This document shows, one piece after another, positions 1-10,229 of a stretch of 64,000 nucleotides of DNA. Every line of letters begins with the position of its first letter. The stretch's first letter is position 1. Origin of the DNA: Cycas panzhihuaensis (Eukaryota; Cycadophyta); contig CM041465.1 of the NCBI GenBank assembly GCA_023213395.1, forward strand, positions 202,437,741 to 202,501,740, given 5' to 3'. The notes under the pieces are model-generated. The model saw only the letters and a program-made list of their open reading frames with translations. It made no database searches and was not told where the DNA came from. The position numbers and the translations under genes were made by a program.

Positions 1-2480
1 AAATGAAGGTTAAAATATAACATGTTTGTTTGTTATTTATATGTAGCAAGAATATTATTATTATTATTATTATTATTATTGATGTGAAAATGCTTCACTC
101 AATTTTACACCTAAAAATTTCATATGCACAAGTAGAATATGGGTTCACAAATCAATTGACATTTTAACAAATTTGAAACGATATAAATTTGGGGGAATTC
201 ATTGAAATTAGTGAGTGAATGAGTGCATGCCACTTAAACCAATCTATATTATATTTCACTTGTTGATTTGTGAATTAAATAACTAGTATAAGTGGGGCTT
301 ATGTTCACTATAGGAGAAATATAGGCATTGGGTTATCATGCCGATATATTCATATTATAGGCTAGTAAGGCCAATTTAAGGTTTATAGGCTACTTTTAGG
401 CCGCTGAGCTACTATTCAGACTAAGAATTGCCAAGTGGCCTCCCTCGATTATATAACTTGAAACCCTATCTAAAATGACTTCCCCAACTTCAATGATGAA
501 ATCTCAAATAAACATTAGGGCATAGAGTTCACGTGGTATAGTTATGTATAATGAAATATAAAGTCCCTTGTAGTCCCTCTAAAGGAGTTCATTCATCTGG
601 TCATGGTTGCATGATCAATGATAGAGAGAGGGCACGAAATCAATTTTCCTACTTTTTGGGACTTTCAAAACTAGTTGAGTTCACTTAGAAGTTGAGGATT
701 CTACAATCTTATCTTAAAACGTATGGGGCATTGGCATGTCTTTGCCTCTAATATGAGCTTATTTTTAACCAGTTGAGGGTGTTAATCATTAAGGGTCTCA
801 CTATGTGCTACATAAAGGGTCTTAAACTAATAATAGTTTAGTTAAAATAGTAGTTAAGATTTAACTCAATAAACAACCTAAGGTTTACTCAAGGTACTTG
901 AGAAAAGAAAAGGGTTGAGAAAATAATGTCATTTCTCAAACTAATTATCAAAAAACAACTAACAAGAGACTGTGCTTGATCTTAAAAAATCAACAGAGTG
1001 TACTATATTTTCAAATACGGTTAACAAAGTTAAAATTTCACCTATGAATGTTGAAAATGAGCAATGTATGAAGTGGGTCATAATTATTTCTATATTTTAA
1101 ATTTTTTTAAAAGTTATATTGTTTGCATGAGATTTTCCAAATAATCAATTTGTTTTTGAAGAAAAGAAATAAAAATACAATGTAATATAATCCCCCTTAT
1201 CATTTTTTTTTTAATTCCTAAAATATAATAAATACATGTTTTTAGTGGAGCAAAATTTTTTTAATATTTTGAAATGAACCATCCTTTTCAATGCATATTA
1301 AATTTATATTAGACAGTGCGAAGTCATCAAAAGAAGAAAATGTGCCATTTTCACGTAATCTTTAAACCCTTATTTATTTCCAAGATGTAAAACTCCATAA
1401 CAATAATAGCCCCCAACTCTCTCCCCACCTCGACTCTCTCATGAAACAAAAGATTATTTCAATTTTCAATGTAAAAATACTCCTTCACGATGGAAAAAGG
1501 AATTTAAGTTCACTAATTTCAATGCCCACCCCTTAACTATTAAATGAAAATGCTATCCATTCAAAGAAAACCTCCCATTTTCTCAATGTAAAATGAAACT
1601 CATATTTTTATTAAGTCATATCGCCCCCTATGCATATGAATTTTAAACTCAAATGATACAAAATAAATGAACTTGAAAATACAATTTCTTCTATGTAGCA
1701 AAAAATATTTTGATTTTTTCCCTTAAAACATTTCTTATTTCAATGCAAAATTTGGATTTATTTTTGTCAAATTATATACCTATCCCCAACTGTCATATTA
1801 AAAAACACCATTTACTAAGAAAAATATGATTTTAATAAGTTTTGAACTATGGACTCCGTTCACCCAAGACATTTTCCTCTATCCACAAAGTCTAAGTGTT
1901 TTTATTAAAATTAATTAAATTGTTATTTCCCTTCATAATTAACTATTCTATGTTGTTGTTTTTTAATTTTTTTCATAAACAATATATTAAGAACAAAAGA
2001 GGAAAATTATTTCTTTATTAGGGTTTATACCAAGAACCTTCCCTCAAGATTTAAGTGTTGTCTTGAACTCTCACTCTAATTACTAAGAGTTGAGAAATGT
2101 TAGACACCTCTTGTTCTATTTAACCAATGGTTTTGTTAAACACAAATCATATGTATCTTGATCCTCAAATGATGTGCTAAAATTAAATTAACTAGATCAT
2201 TGCATTATTAAATTATGCATTGAGTAGACTAATCAAACCGTTTGGAAATTTTAGATGTAAGAGTCAAGGATGGAATGAAAATTCAGATCATTGTTATGAT
2301 TGCATTGAAAAGAGTTTGAAAATTTAATGTTGACAATGGAGTTAAATGAACAATAGACATTATCAGAAGCTAGATTGGATGCATTTCTACTACGAAACTA
2401 TTACATTTCTTTACTCAATTTATATCTCATTAAGTTGAAGTCATGAGGTAAGATTATATACTTAAGATGATGTGACCTTA
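1..2480. other. AT-rich sequence without recognisable gene
   Basis: No reading frame of useful length or recognisable protein similarity was seen on either strand. The stretch holds a short ATT microsatellite near position 51-80 and many A/T homopolymer runs. It is probably decayed repeat sequence, but no family could be assigned. Confidence 0.5.
51..80. repeat. (ATT)n microsatellite
   Basis: About ten uninterrupted ATT units are directly visible. Confidence 0.9.
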
Positions 2481-2524
2481 GCATGCATACTTTTGGGGAA
2501 TGATTTTTTTTTTTTTTTTTTATA

Positions 2525-2825
2525 GGGATGGTCTCCAATAGAATGACTTAACTTGGAACACTATCAACAATGTTATTGGAATGCTCTTTATTAGAATGGG
2601 GTTGGAACATTCCTTATTTACGATGGTCTACTTTCGAATGATTACTAGAATAGTCTTCATTAGGAGGAACCTTCTTTAGAATGATCTCCTCTATAAACAT
2701 TCCTTATTTGGAATGGTCATAAGAATGGTCTTTTATGGGATAGTTCTTGAAATGGCCCTTACTGGGAATGATCCCTATAATGGTCTTCACTTGAAATGCT
2801 CTCTAAATAGAATAGTAATGGTTTA
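2525..2825. repeat. Degenerate GAATGG-containing tandem array
   Basis: The motif GAATG or GGAATGGTC recurs roughly every 20-30 bases across about 300 bp, separated by short T-rich phrases such as CTTTATTA or CTTCATTA. The periodicity is irregular, so this looks like an old, diverged minisatellite rather than a coding region. A short plus-strand reading frame (2713-2949) falls partly inside it and is treated as spurious. A T-run at about 2503-2521 lies just upstream. Confidence 0.45.
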
Positions 2826-2829
2826 TTTT

Positions 2830-3329
2830 ATGTTACATACTATATATAGTCAACTATGTATCATAGGATTGGAGTTATGGTTGATTTTATTAATATATTT
2901 TCTTTTTCTTTTTTTTTTTTTGAAAATTTTAGCTTTAAGTATTAAGTGATATTGATACACAAACATCTTTTATTATTCTACAATACATTTTGGTATTCAT
3001 GGGTACCTTCCAACACATTCTAATACACTCAATGGTTCTTATGTTAGAAAGTTTATCCACCCTATTCATAATAAGATTTCAATGTACGTGTATTAACCAT
3101 TATGGGTAGTAATTCTCTATCAAGTTCTTTCAATTGGATAGACCCCTTATCATAATTTTTTTTTTTCAATCTCATGGGATCTATTCGAGTGCATCTTTAA
3201 ATTTACTAGACATGTTTAGAATTTATAATTATACAATAGTACTTAATCCCCTTTACTAAACTATGGTTCTTTAATCTGGTAGTCATGCCAGTATTTTTGT
3301 CATTTTCTTTCAAATATTACATCCACACT
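2830..3329. other. No feature seen
   Basis: AT-rich sequence between the GAATGG array and the gypsy relic. It may contain the decayed 3' end of that minus-strand element, but no LTR pair could be matched. Confidence 0.4.
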
Positions 3330-3850
3330 AATATTGTATATGTCTCCTCTATAAATGAGTTGTACTAAATACTCTAATAGTGATTATTTATTTTGAGGTA
3401 GCATGCCAATGCAATTCATAAACTATGAATCTCAAATTTGCATAGAATAATGGCTTTGATCCCATACATTAAGTAGAATGGTGTTTAACCCATGACTTGC
3501 TTATAAGTCATCCTAAATAGCCATAGGATAGATGGTAGCTTTTTGACCTAATCACATTGACCCACATCATATAGTTTATGTATACAATTCTTAATGATCT
3601 TCTTTAAACTTTCTACCCATCAAGTAGCTCATGGGTAGTGTGGTATTAGCTTATGGTGGTTGATCAAGAAGATTATTATTAATTCTCTTATCACTTCATT
3701 TAGGAAATTGCTACCTTGATTACTTACCAATCTAAGTAGTCACTTGAACTTGGTAAGGATTATTTCATATAGAAATCAGGTGATGCAATATATGTCTTCC
3801 TTACTGCCTCTTATTTTTAATGCATCTTTTGTGAAAAGGATGGGGAGCAA
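3330..3850 (-). pseudogene. Ty3/gypsy integrase core relic
   Basis: Read on the minus strand, this stretch gives recognisable pieces of a plant gypsy integrase. They include a segment like LVSNQGSNFLNEVI (family: SDQGxHF), then INHHKLIPHYP, then VESLKK, and further on a piece like QTPFYLMYGIKAI. These correspond to the second catalytic Asp region, the HHxxTxYHPQxxGQVE motif and the TPF.LVYG motif. In-frame stops interrupt the reading. The protein would insert the element's cDNA into host chromatin in the nucleus, but this copy cannot be functional. It follows directly on the RT remnant. Confidence 0.75.
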
Positions 3851-4115
3851 GTACTCTTTTATCACTTTATTAAGGGCTCTTTAATCTATGCAAATTCATA
3901 TTTTACCTTTTTTTTAAGGTACAACTATTATAGGGTTGACCTAATCACTATATTCTTCTTTATATATGTAGCTTGCCTCTAACATTTTATCCAACTTGAC
4001 CTTCACTTTTTTCTTAAGCTTTGGATTCATCTAATATGGTCTTTAGTTTATTGGTTTTGCTTCCTTTATTCAGTCTATTCTATGTGCCTCTATCTCCAAT
4101 GCCATTCCCTTTAAG
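3850..4115 (-). pseudogene. Ty3/gypsy reverse transcriptase N-terminal relic
   Basis: The minus strand encodes phrases matching the entry of plant gypsy reverse transcriptase. They are a PKLKKKVKVKLDKMLEA-like helix, a SYIYKEEYSD-like segment (family: GFIYPVEYSxW), a VNPIIVVP-like strand (family: SPIVVVPKK), and a degraded form of the ICVDYRxLNK motif. The catalytic YxDD box is not present, because the sequence passes into integrase within about 40 residues. I read this as an internal deletion. Confidence 0.7.
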
Positions 4116-5459
4116 TTTTTACATGACTAAGTGAACACATTCGTATATTACTTAAATAAGGCATGTGCTTAATTAATCTACTATCTAATTATCTCAATAT
4201 TTCCCTATGGTTATGGTGATGAGGTTTTGTGCATTATCAATTCTGAGATTTCAACCCTTCAAATTACATAAGATTATCACCATTTATCTAATACCCATCT
4301 TAATCAACTATTTCTTTGTTTTCATATACTATTTCTGAATACTTGAGTGGATGCTTATCATCTTTATCCTTTTCTATTAACCTCTTATTACTTAATGTCA
4401 TTCTCATACTATGGAAGCTTCTTGTTGCTTATAATTTGTTGAGCCCTTTTATCATTTATAATACTCTCCTAATGTTTGCATCCTTATAAGCACATGAAAT
4501 TGTATTGATAAATGTCTTCTTTAATTTGTCCTATTATTTTACTCTCACAACCTTTTTAGATTGTATCCATTTCCACTCTTATATCTTAATATATGCATTA
4601 AAAGATGGCATCAATATTTTTTACTAATACTTCCCCCTTTCCATCATTTTATGCATATCTTTACTTGCCTTTTTAGAAAACCACCTAACACAAAGAGAGG
4701 TATATATATCCTAGTTGTCTTTTATTAAACCCTACATAAAATGCACATTGAAATTTTAATCAAGTTTATAAATTCACACAATATGCTAATTACCTTTACA
4801 AGGCTACTTCTTATAAAGTTAATGCAAACTCTAATATCTATTATGTTTTATTATCAAGTTTATGTTGGACCCAATATCATATGCATTTCCTAATATGTTT
4901 TGTTCTTAGATGTACTAGGTCCATCCTTGTGAAAGAAGCCACAACAACCTTTTTGAAGTATAACCCTTTATCTTGGTTTTTATTCAACTAGTTTTGTTTA
5001 CTTAGATTATTTATAATCATAACTTTTATGGGATTGGATTCATCCTTAATCTTCATACCCTCATTACATTTGGGTGGCTAGTTGCATCACTAAAGGATTC
5101 ATCATCTATACTACCTATTTTTCTAAGAGATACACATATACTAATTTATTCATCACTATAATTATTAACACTATTATACTACTCATCATCATAGATAACA
5201 TATATATAACTATAATTCAAACTATGTTTGTTTACCACATATACATTTTGTGACTAATTTGTTAGGAATGTACTTGTATTACTCCTTTCATAATCTAGTT
5301 TCAGTTGAAGTTCTCCATATTTATATAGCTCTTACCAATAAGGTTTATTCATTATCACTATTTTTCTAGGTAACAAAATGTTGTTATATCGTCATATGAG
5401 CTAATAGTTTGATTGTTGGTAATAGTGGTGTTTCATGCTTTGTTTAGTATCTTCTCATA

Positions 5460-5835
5460 TGTCATTTATGTTATTGAGAGTGACATGGTCCTCCCATTAT
5501 GGGTAAGAGTAAAGGTTTATTTTCTCTAATCTTATAAACAGTCTATGTCATACAACCTTGGTTGTTTGAGTGATGTTTGATAAGATGGTCCCCTAATTAT
5601 AATCTAAATCATAATGAATTCTAAAATAACCAATATTAGTATAACATTTACTTTAAGATTTAACATTGTTCTTATTGGTTTAATCTTTAATTGGTTATCT
5701 ATTTTTATTGAATAAGTAGAGTCATCTATTGCTAGACATCCTAATATCTTTTATATGTGTCCTAGTAGCATGTTAACTCTTGACCCACTCTCCATGATTA
5801 CAATATTTATCATCTCCCTTAGTACTATCATGGCT
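5460..5835 (-). pseudogene. Ty3/gypsy aspartic protease relic
   Basis: Minus-strand translation contains MESGSRVNMLL, corresponding to the DSGSxVNxM active-site loop of plant gypsy proteases with the catalytic Asp changed to Glu. About 35 residues later comes LKIKPIGT, typical of the Tat/Athila-type protease. Further on comes a degraded YPxLLGRPWL-like flap region. The domain lies about 1.4 kb upstream of the RT remnant. The changed catalytic residue and stops make it a pseudogene. Confidence 0.65.
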
Positions 5836-6638
5836 ACCTTTGGGTTTTCATAGACAATGGTAGGATGGTGTGAAGTCCTTGAATTATTCAATATGTGGAT
5901 TGTATCTCTAATCCTTCCTTTTTTAACTAATTTGTTACTATGTTAAGGGGTATTATTAATTCTAATTATCTTGTTAGATGCTTAAGTGGTCTTGGTATCT
6001 ATGGGATTAATGGGTCTTTTAGAGTGGATGGCTTCGTTGCTTGTGGAGTAGTTATAATTACTTTTACATCAAGTGGTTTTATATTTGTCCTTCTCTATAC
6101 TTGTCTAACCTAATTTTGCTTTCTTATCCTTCCCCTTTGCTCTATTTCCTATTTTCTAATTTATTAGTAGCTTCCTTAGTGAATTATTAAGAATAATTCA
6201 TACCTAATTATTAACTTTTTTTAAGCAATGGATAATTCTCTAAATTATGATCCTTGACCTAAATTTTTTGCATAACTATGAACTCTTGTTACCTACATTC
6301 TCATATTGGCATTTAGACTACTCTTGCCTAAATTAAAGGTAAAACACACAATGTCTAGTTAACTTTTTCTTCTTTAGTGGGTCTTGCATGGTTTTGGTTA
6401 GGTATATGGATCTCATGATTCCCCATCCCTAACCATAACTAAGTAGAGCTCTTTTGCATATATTATAAAATAATTTTTATATAGTATATGCCCTTGTGTT
6501 GTGTATAGAACATTATAGTTTATCTTCATGTTGTTTTTCCTTATCTAATTCCTACTTTAGCTTTGATCTTTTCTCTTGTTGAACCAACTTTTTTTTGTTT
6601 CTTTTTTATAAGTAAAATCTCCATAAACTAGGGTTGAG

Positions 6639-6660
6639 CATCCAACATAAGGTGCCATAT
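6639..6660 (-). other. Possible primer-binding site and 5' LTR edge of RLG-1
   Basis: On the minus strand TGGCACCTTATGTTGGATG follows a segment ending in CCCCCTATCA. The first half resembles the TGGCGCC primer sites used by some plant gypsy elements, allowing for C-to-T and G-to-A decay. No sister LTR was found, so the call is weak. Confidence 0.3.
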
Positions 6661-7060
6661 GATAGGGGGAATTGTTATACCAAAATTGCCCAAGACTTGT
6701 ACCTAGCCCCACCCAACACTCATCTTCATTTCCTCTAAAAACGTGAAAATAGGTAAAAGACTAAATAACATATTGTTTAAGGATACAAGATCTAATCAAA
6801 CTAGCACACAAATACATCTTAACATGGCCACTATAGACCTTATGAAATCATGTGTTGAGTATCTGCAAGCTAGTCCATCATTGCCATATATGCCTTCATC
6901 TTCATTCTCCTTTCCATGTGCCACACCATTAGCATACGTTTACATCACAAATTCAACCAACATAATTGCCTTTAACCTATGAAATCTTGTGTTTGATGCC
7001 ACCATCATTTCTACCAACTCAAAGTCTCAAATTAACTATTGGGTAAAAGGACCTACATGC
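6661..7060. other. No gene; probable LTR remnant of RLG-1
   Basis: The position beyond the putative primer site suggests LTR sequence of the minus-strand gypsy relic, interrupted by the insertion at 7066. Without the sister LTR this is an inference from position only. Confidence 0.3.
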
Positions 7061-7065
7061 CCTTT

Positions 7066-7463
7066 TGTTGGGGTTAATGATCATCACCCCACTCCCACCT
7101 TTTAACTAAGAGTGCACACCTCACTCTCACCAATTTACACATGTGGGTGCTCACATGTGAAGGTAAGTATAAGGTAAAGTTAAGTTGATTTTATTTCATT
7201 TGAATTAAGTTCATTTGAGTTAAGTTAAGTTATATTTTATTGTTGTTTGAATTTTAGGGGTTGAGGAGTTTCCCTCCTCCCCCAAATTATATATTTAGAG
7301 GGGTATGCAACCATGGTGTCTTTTAGACACTGCCTACAATTTGGACATTTGTAATACTCTCTCTCAAATAATGGATTGAATACAAATGATTTTTTGTTTA
7401 TGCAACAATGTATTGATTATGTGTTTATGTTTTGCCTTATTCTCCATCATTTATTTTCCTTCA
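7066..7463 (+). repeat. 5' LTR of RLX-2
   Basis: 398 bp, starting TGTTGGGGTTAATG and ending CCTTCA. It is nearly colinear with 12078-12475. A TATATTTAGAGG phrase near 7288 and an AATGGATTGAATAC phrase near 7369 may be promoter and polyadenylation-region sequence. A direct repeat CACATGTGGGTGCTCACATGTG lies near 7137. Confidence 0.93.
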
Positions 7464-7465
7464 TT

Positions 7466-7477
7466 TGATATCAGAGC
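7466..7477 (+). other. Primer-binding site of RLX-2
   Basis: TGATATCAGAGC, two bases after the LTR, differs at one position from the plant initiator tRNA-Met primer site TGGTATCAGAGC. Confidence 0.85.
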
Positions 7478-7479
7478 CA

Positions 7480-8580
7480 AATGTTGCATCTATATTTGAA
7501 GCTTTTTTGAAGAGCAAGAAGATCCATTAGCATTTGAAGCAGATCTACTCACAACAAGCAAATATCGGTTATATTTATCTTCTACAAAGTTTATTTGTAG
7601 TTTCTTATATTTTTTATTAGAGATCTAACTATTCTTGATTTATACTTGTGAAATAATAATTATTTTTTAGATATTCTTTCAGATCTGTGTAGGAGCATAG
7701 CTGCAATTAGCAAGTACTCAAGATTTTATCACTCTACAAAGGTTTTATCAATAAGTTTTACATATTTCTGTCAAATATTTGACCATTTTCTAGCATATTT
7801 TATCTATTTATTCAATACTCTTTTTAGATTTGTGCAAGAGCACACTTGCAATCAACATTTATTCAAGCTTTTTTCAGATCTATACTATATATTCTTCAAA
7901 TATGCATATTTTATCAAAGATTTGACCATTTTCTTGTTTATTTTATTTATATATTCAATATTTTCTCCATATCTGCAATATTTTTTCTAGATTTATAATA
8001 TTTTCTTCAGATTTACAATATTTTCTTCAGATCTACAATATTTTCTTCAGATCTATGAAATATTTACTCCAGATATATCTATTTTATTAAATATTTGACT
8101 ATTTTTTATGCATTTAGTCTATTTACTTAATATCTTCTTTCAGATCTGTGTAAGTTTTGGTGCATATTCAGCCTAACAAGCTTTCTGGAGAAGTTATACT
8201 ACAGCAGACCTATCTACTAGAAGAATTTGAAGTCCATTTTCTATAAATCTTTCACAGCTGCATTACCGGGTTCTTCGTGTTTTTTCAAATATAAACATAT
8301 ATTTTCTCATTTCTTTGATATATCTTCTCCTGGACATTTAAAAGATTTCAGATACAAATATATATACATATTTCTCTTTATTGTATTTAAGATTTTCTGG
8401 TTTCATTTGTGGCTCCATTAAATCACAAAGTTTTTTTTCATATTTTTTTTCTGTACAAATATATAATTATTATTTTTTGAAATATTCCTTTGTTATAATC
8501 CTTCATTTCCCATATTGAGCAGCCATTGGCTCATAATCAAAGACTTTTTTAGCTTGGATTGTCAATCTAAACCTAACTTA
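7480..8580 (+). repeat. Leader of RLX-2 with internal imperfect repeats
   Basis: Non-coding, T-rich leader. A unit close to ATTTTCTTCAGATCTACAAT is repeated head to tail about four times at roughly 7975-8060. Longer phrases built around TCAGATCTGTG(T/C)A recur at about 7680, 7830 and 8142, with the phrase TTTGACCATTTTCT repeated at about 7780 and 7920. No protein similarity was found. Confidence 0.6.
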
Positions 8581-8594
8581 GAAATTAACATACG

Positions 8595-8960
8595 ATTAAG
8601 TTGTCATCTTGGCATAATATCTACTCTTCCTTCTGCATAATCACTCTACTATAGCAAATCACTACTATCGTTTTGAAGCTACCGTGAATAACTTTAAACA
8701 GAGCTGCTACTACTGCGTATTCAACTGAGGAACACCCTCTTGTCTTGCACTGCACACTCTGTTGCAATTACTTTACCATCTTATTGAATGATAGATCCTT
8801 TGTTATTTGCTCTATTAGTTCCTTTATGCTTGGATCATTAAGTAGGCCTGGTATTGCACCGCCTGTTGTTGCCACCCATACGGAAAGACATCCATGTCCT
8901 CTGTGCACATTGTCACAATCCTCTGAGGTGCCAATACTCAGACAAATTTTCATGTACAAT
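8595..8960 (-). pseudogene. Captured fragment resembling AKR2-type ankyrin repeat protein (N-terminal part)
   Basis: On the minus strand an open stretch (8768-8959) contains NDPSIKELIEQITKD followed by SFNKMV. This closely resembles the segment before the ankyrin repeats of plant AKR2 proteins, which chaperone outer-envelope proteins to chloroplasts (family: NDPSIxExAEQIAKDPxFNQxAEQLQ). After a stop and a frameshift the similarity continues with QEGVPQLNTQQ and then FKVIHGSFKTI (family: QQYVxTMQQVMxNPxF). The ankyrin repeats themselves are absent. It lies antisense to the retrotransposon, in the same orientation as the two other fragments. Identification is from memory of the family, without a search. 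It is a non-functional fragment. Confidence 0.68.
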
Positions 8961-9240
8961 AGTAGCAGGATCCCTCGCCGTCACCTCGAACACACGATCT
9001 CAGGAAACTTTAAAAAGAAGATAAGATTTGCAAGACCGCGAGGCCTCAAAACATTAGATAAGTTACCATAATAATCATTCGAGGTCCCCAAAACCCCAGT
9101 CCTAAATTTTCAAGGACGATAAAATTTCTACGTTGAACGTATAAAGACTGCGAGAGATAGATGTGGGGATAGATTCATAGGGAAGATGGGAATTGAGGAG
9201 ATAAATCCCTCATGTTGCTCCGATAGAATAAAATAAATTT
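8961..9240 (-). other. Probable captured host sequence, unassigned
   Basis: This stretch lies between the AKR2-like and FLX-like fragments and is less AT-rich than the element around it. It could be 5' untranslated or intronic sequence of the AKR2-like gene, but no protein motif is visible. A plus-strand reading frame across part of it (8745-9071) is probably spurious. Confidence 0.35.
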
Positions 9241-9269
9241 AATTTTTAGAAGTAAACCACTTCCCTTTC

Positions 9270-9572
9270 CTACAGTGCAGGATTGTGGGACTGCAGAAGT
9301 ATCTTCTTTAACTTTATTTTTTGGCCATGAATGATGTTCTTGAGATTTGCAGGTTTAAAGCAGAAGTTACTGTTTGATTCTATTACAGTCAACTGTTGCA
9401 GTTCAACTTTGAGAGACTCTATACCTCGAAGGTCAGCTTCCATCTTTGTTGCTTTGTCCATCATACTCCTTATTTGATGTTCCTTATCATTCCTTAAGGC
9501 TGTCATATGTGCTTCCATTCGTTGCAGCTCCTGTTAAGCAATAGCAAGTTCCTGGCGACAAACCTATTGTTG
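9270..9572 (-). pseudogene. Captured fragment resembling FLX-like coiled-coil protein
   Basis: The minus strand encodes QELAIA, a stop, then QELQRMEAHMTALRNDKE, HQIRSMMDK and KMEADLRGIESLKVELQQ. This matches the conserved coiled-coil core of plant FLX/FLX-like proteins (family: QELxxxQxHIxxIxxEKExQIRxLxxKIxKMEADLRxxExxKxELQQ), which act in the FRIGIDA flowering-time complex and related roles. After VELQQ similarity stops and unrelated residues follow to a stop codon, as if an exon boundary or break had been passed. Upstream it abuts the LRR fragment at about 9560-9575 with a shift of frame. Identity rests on pattern recognition only. Confidence 0.7.
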
Positions 9573-9685
9573 TCCAGTGCCAAATAGTTGAGGCTCTTCA
9601 AGGAGCTAATGGATCCAGGCATTCGGCCAACCAGCCCCGCATTGGACAGCCCCAGAAATCGAGAACCAAAACTAACCTTAATCAG
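9573..9685 (-). pseudogene. Captured leucine-rich repeat fragment
   Basis: Minus-strand translation gives LGLSNAGLVGRMPGSI followed by SLKSLNYLALDNNRF. This fits the plant extracellular LRR consensus LxLSNxxLxGxxPxSIxxLxxLxxLxLxxNxF over about one and a half repeats. The source was probably an LRR receptor-like protein or kinase. No kinase, signal peptide or further repeats are visible. The frame then shifts and FLX-like sequence begins, so the two pieces form a chimera. Confidence 0.65.
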
Positions 9686-9689
9686 GCAA

Positions 9690-10085
9690 ACTACGGCTCA
9701 TGCCTGTAAGTACCACCTTCTCACGCTCAAATGTGTCATACACAAATTCAAGCCTATCTGTAAACCTTTAAACAATAAAATTATACTTGAAACGGAGATT
9801 TCACTACCACAATCCAATAATTTTGCTTCAAACACAAAGATAGGCTTGATGTTTTAGCCGATGAAATCTGATTTTTCGATCATACCACGAAAACCACCGA
9901 AGAAGGCGAATGCTGATCTAACCATCTCAAGCAACGCGATTTGCTAGATTGTTTGGGGGGATTGGAGACAATAGGACTGACAAAATCTGAAGCCAGAAGG
10001 CAGAACACGGTGCAGGCGATAGCATTTGCGCAGGTTCAATAGTAGCGAAACGATGCGTAGGCGCGCTTTAATTCAAACTTTTTAT
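9690..10085 (-). other. GC-richer block adjoining captured fragments, unassigned
   Basis: Base composition is visibly less AT-rich than the surrounding element and includes CpG-containing words such as GCGCGC near 10070. It may be the 5' part (untranslated region or intron) of the captured LRR gene. A minus-strand TTACAG at about 9701-9706 could be a splice acceptor ahead of the LRR segment. No protein domain was recognised. Confidence 0.35.
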
Positions 10086-10156
10086 TTTCTATTTCAAAAA
10101 GTTTAAATAATTAAATTTTATTGAATATCTTTTCAATTATAAGGTTTTAAAAATCC

Positions 10157-10229
10157 TAGCCCCTTTGGCCTTTAGCCCCTGGCTTTATTAATCCCTCCAC
10201 GTGACCTTAGCATATTGCTAAAGGGGCTA
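10157..10229. repeat. Short inverted repeat (possible MITE-like remnant)
   Basis: TAGCCCCTTTGGC at 10157-10169 pairs with GCTAAAGGGGCTA at 10217-10229, with one mismatch over 13 bases. AATCC lies immediately left of the structure and again a few bases to its right. It sits between the captured block and gag of RLX-2. Confidence 0.45.

Larger units (their letters stand above)
3330..6660 (-). mobile_element. Decayed Ty3/gypsy retrotransposon relic (RLG-1)
   Basis: On the minus strand the order protease, reverse transcriptase start and integrase can be read from high to low coordinates, which is the Ty3/gypsy order. Frames shift repeatedly and stops are common. The protease-to-RT spacer is long (roughly 4.1-5.4 kb). 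The RT is cut short and runs almost directly into the integrase, implying loss of the rest of RT and RNase H. A possible primer site and 5' LTR edge lie at about 6639-6660. No 3' LTR was found, so the element is incomplete. The RT entry wording and possible non-Met primer site suggest a Tat/Athila-like lineage, but this is inference. Confidence 0.75.

Noticed and set aside
8745-9071. 108-codon plus-strand frame
   Set aside because: It runs antisense to the AKR2-like fragment and has no recognisable motif; the minus-strand reading explains the region better.
9588-9857. 89-codon plus-strand frame over the LRR fragment
   Set aside because: The minus strand gives a clear LRR consensus; the plus-strand product has no features.
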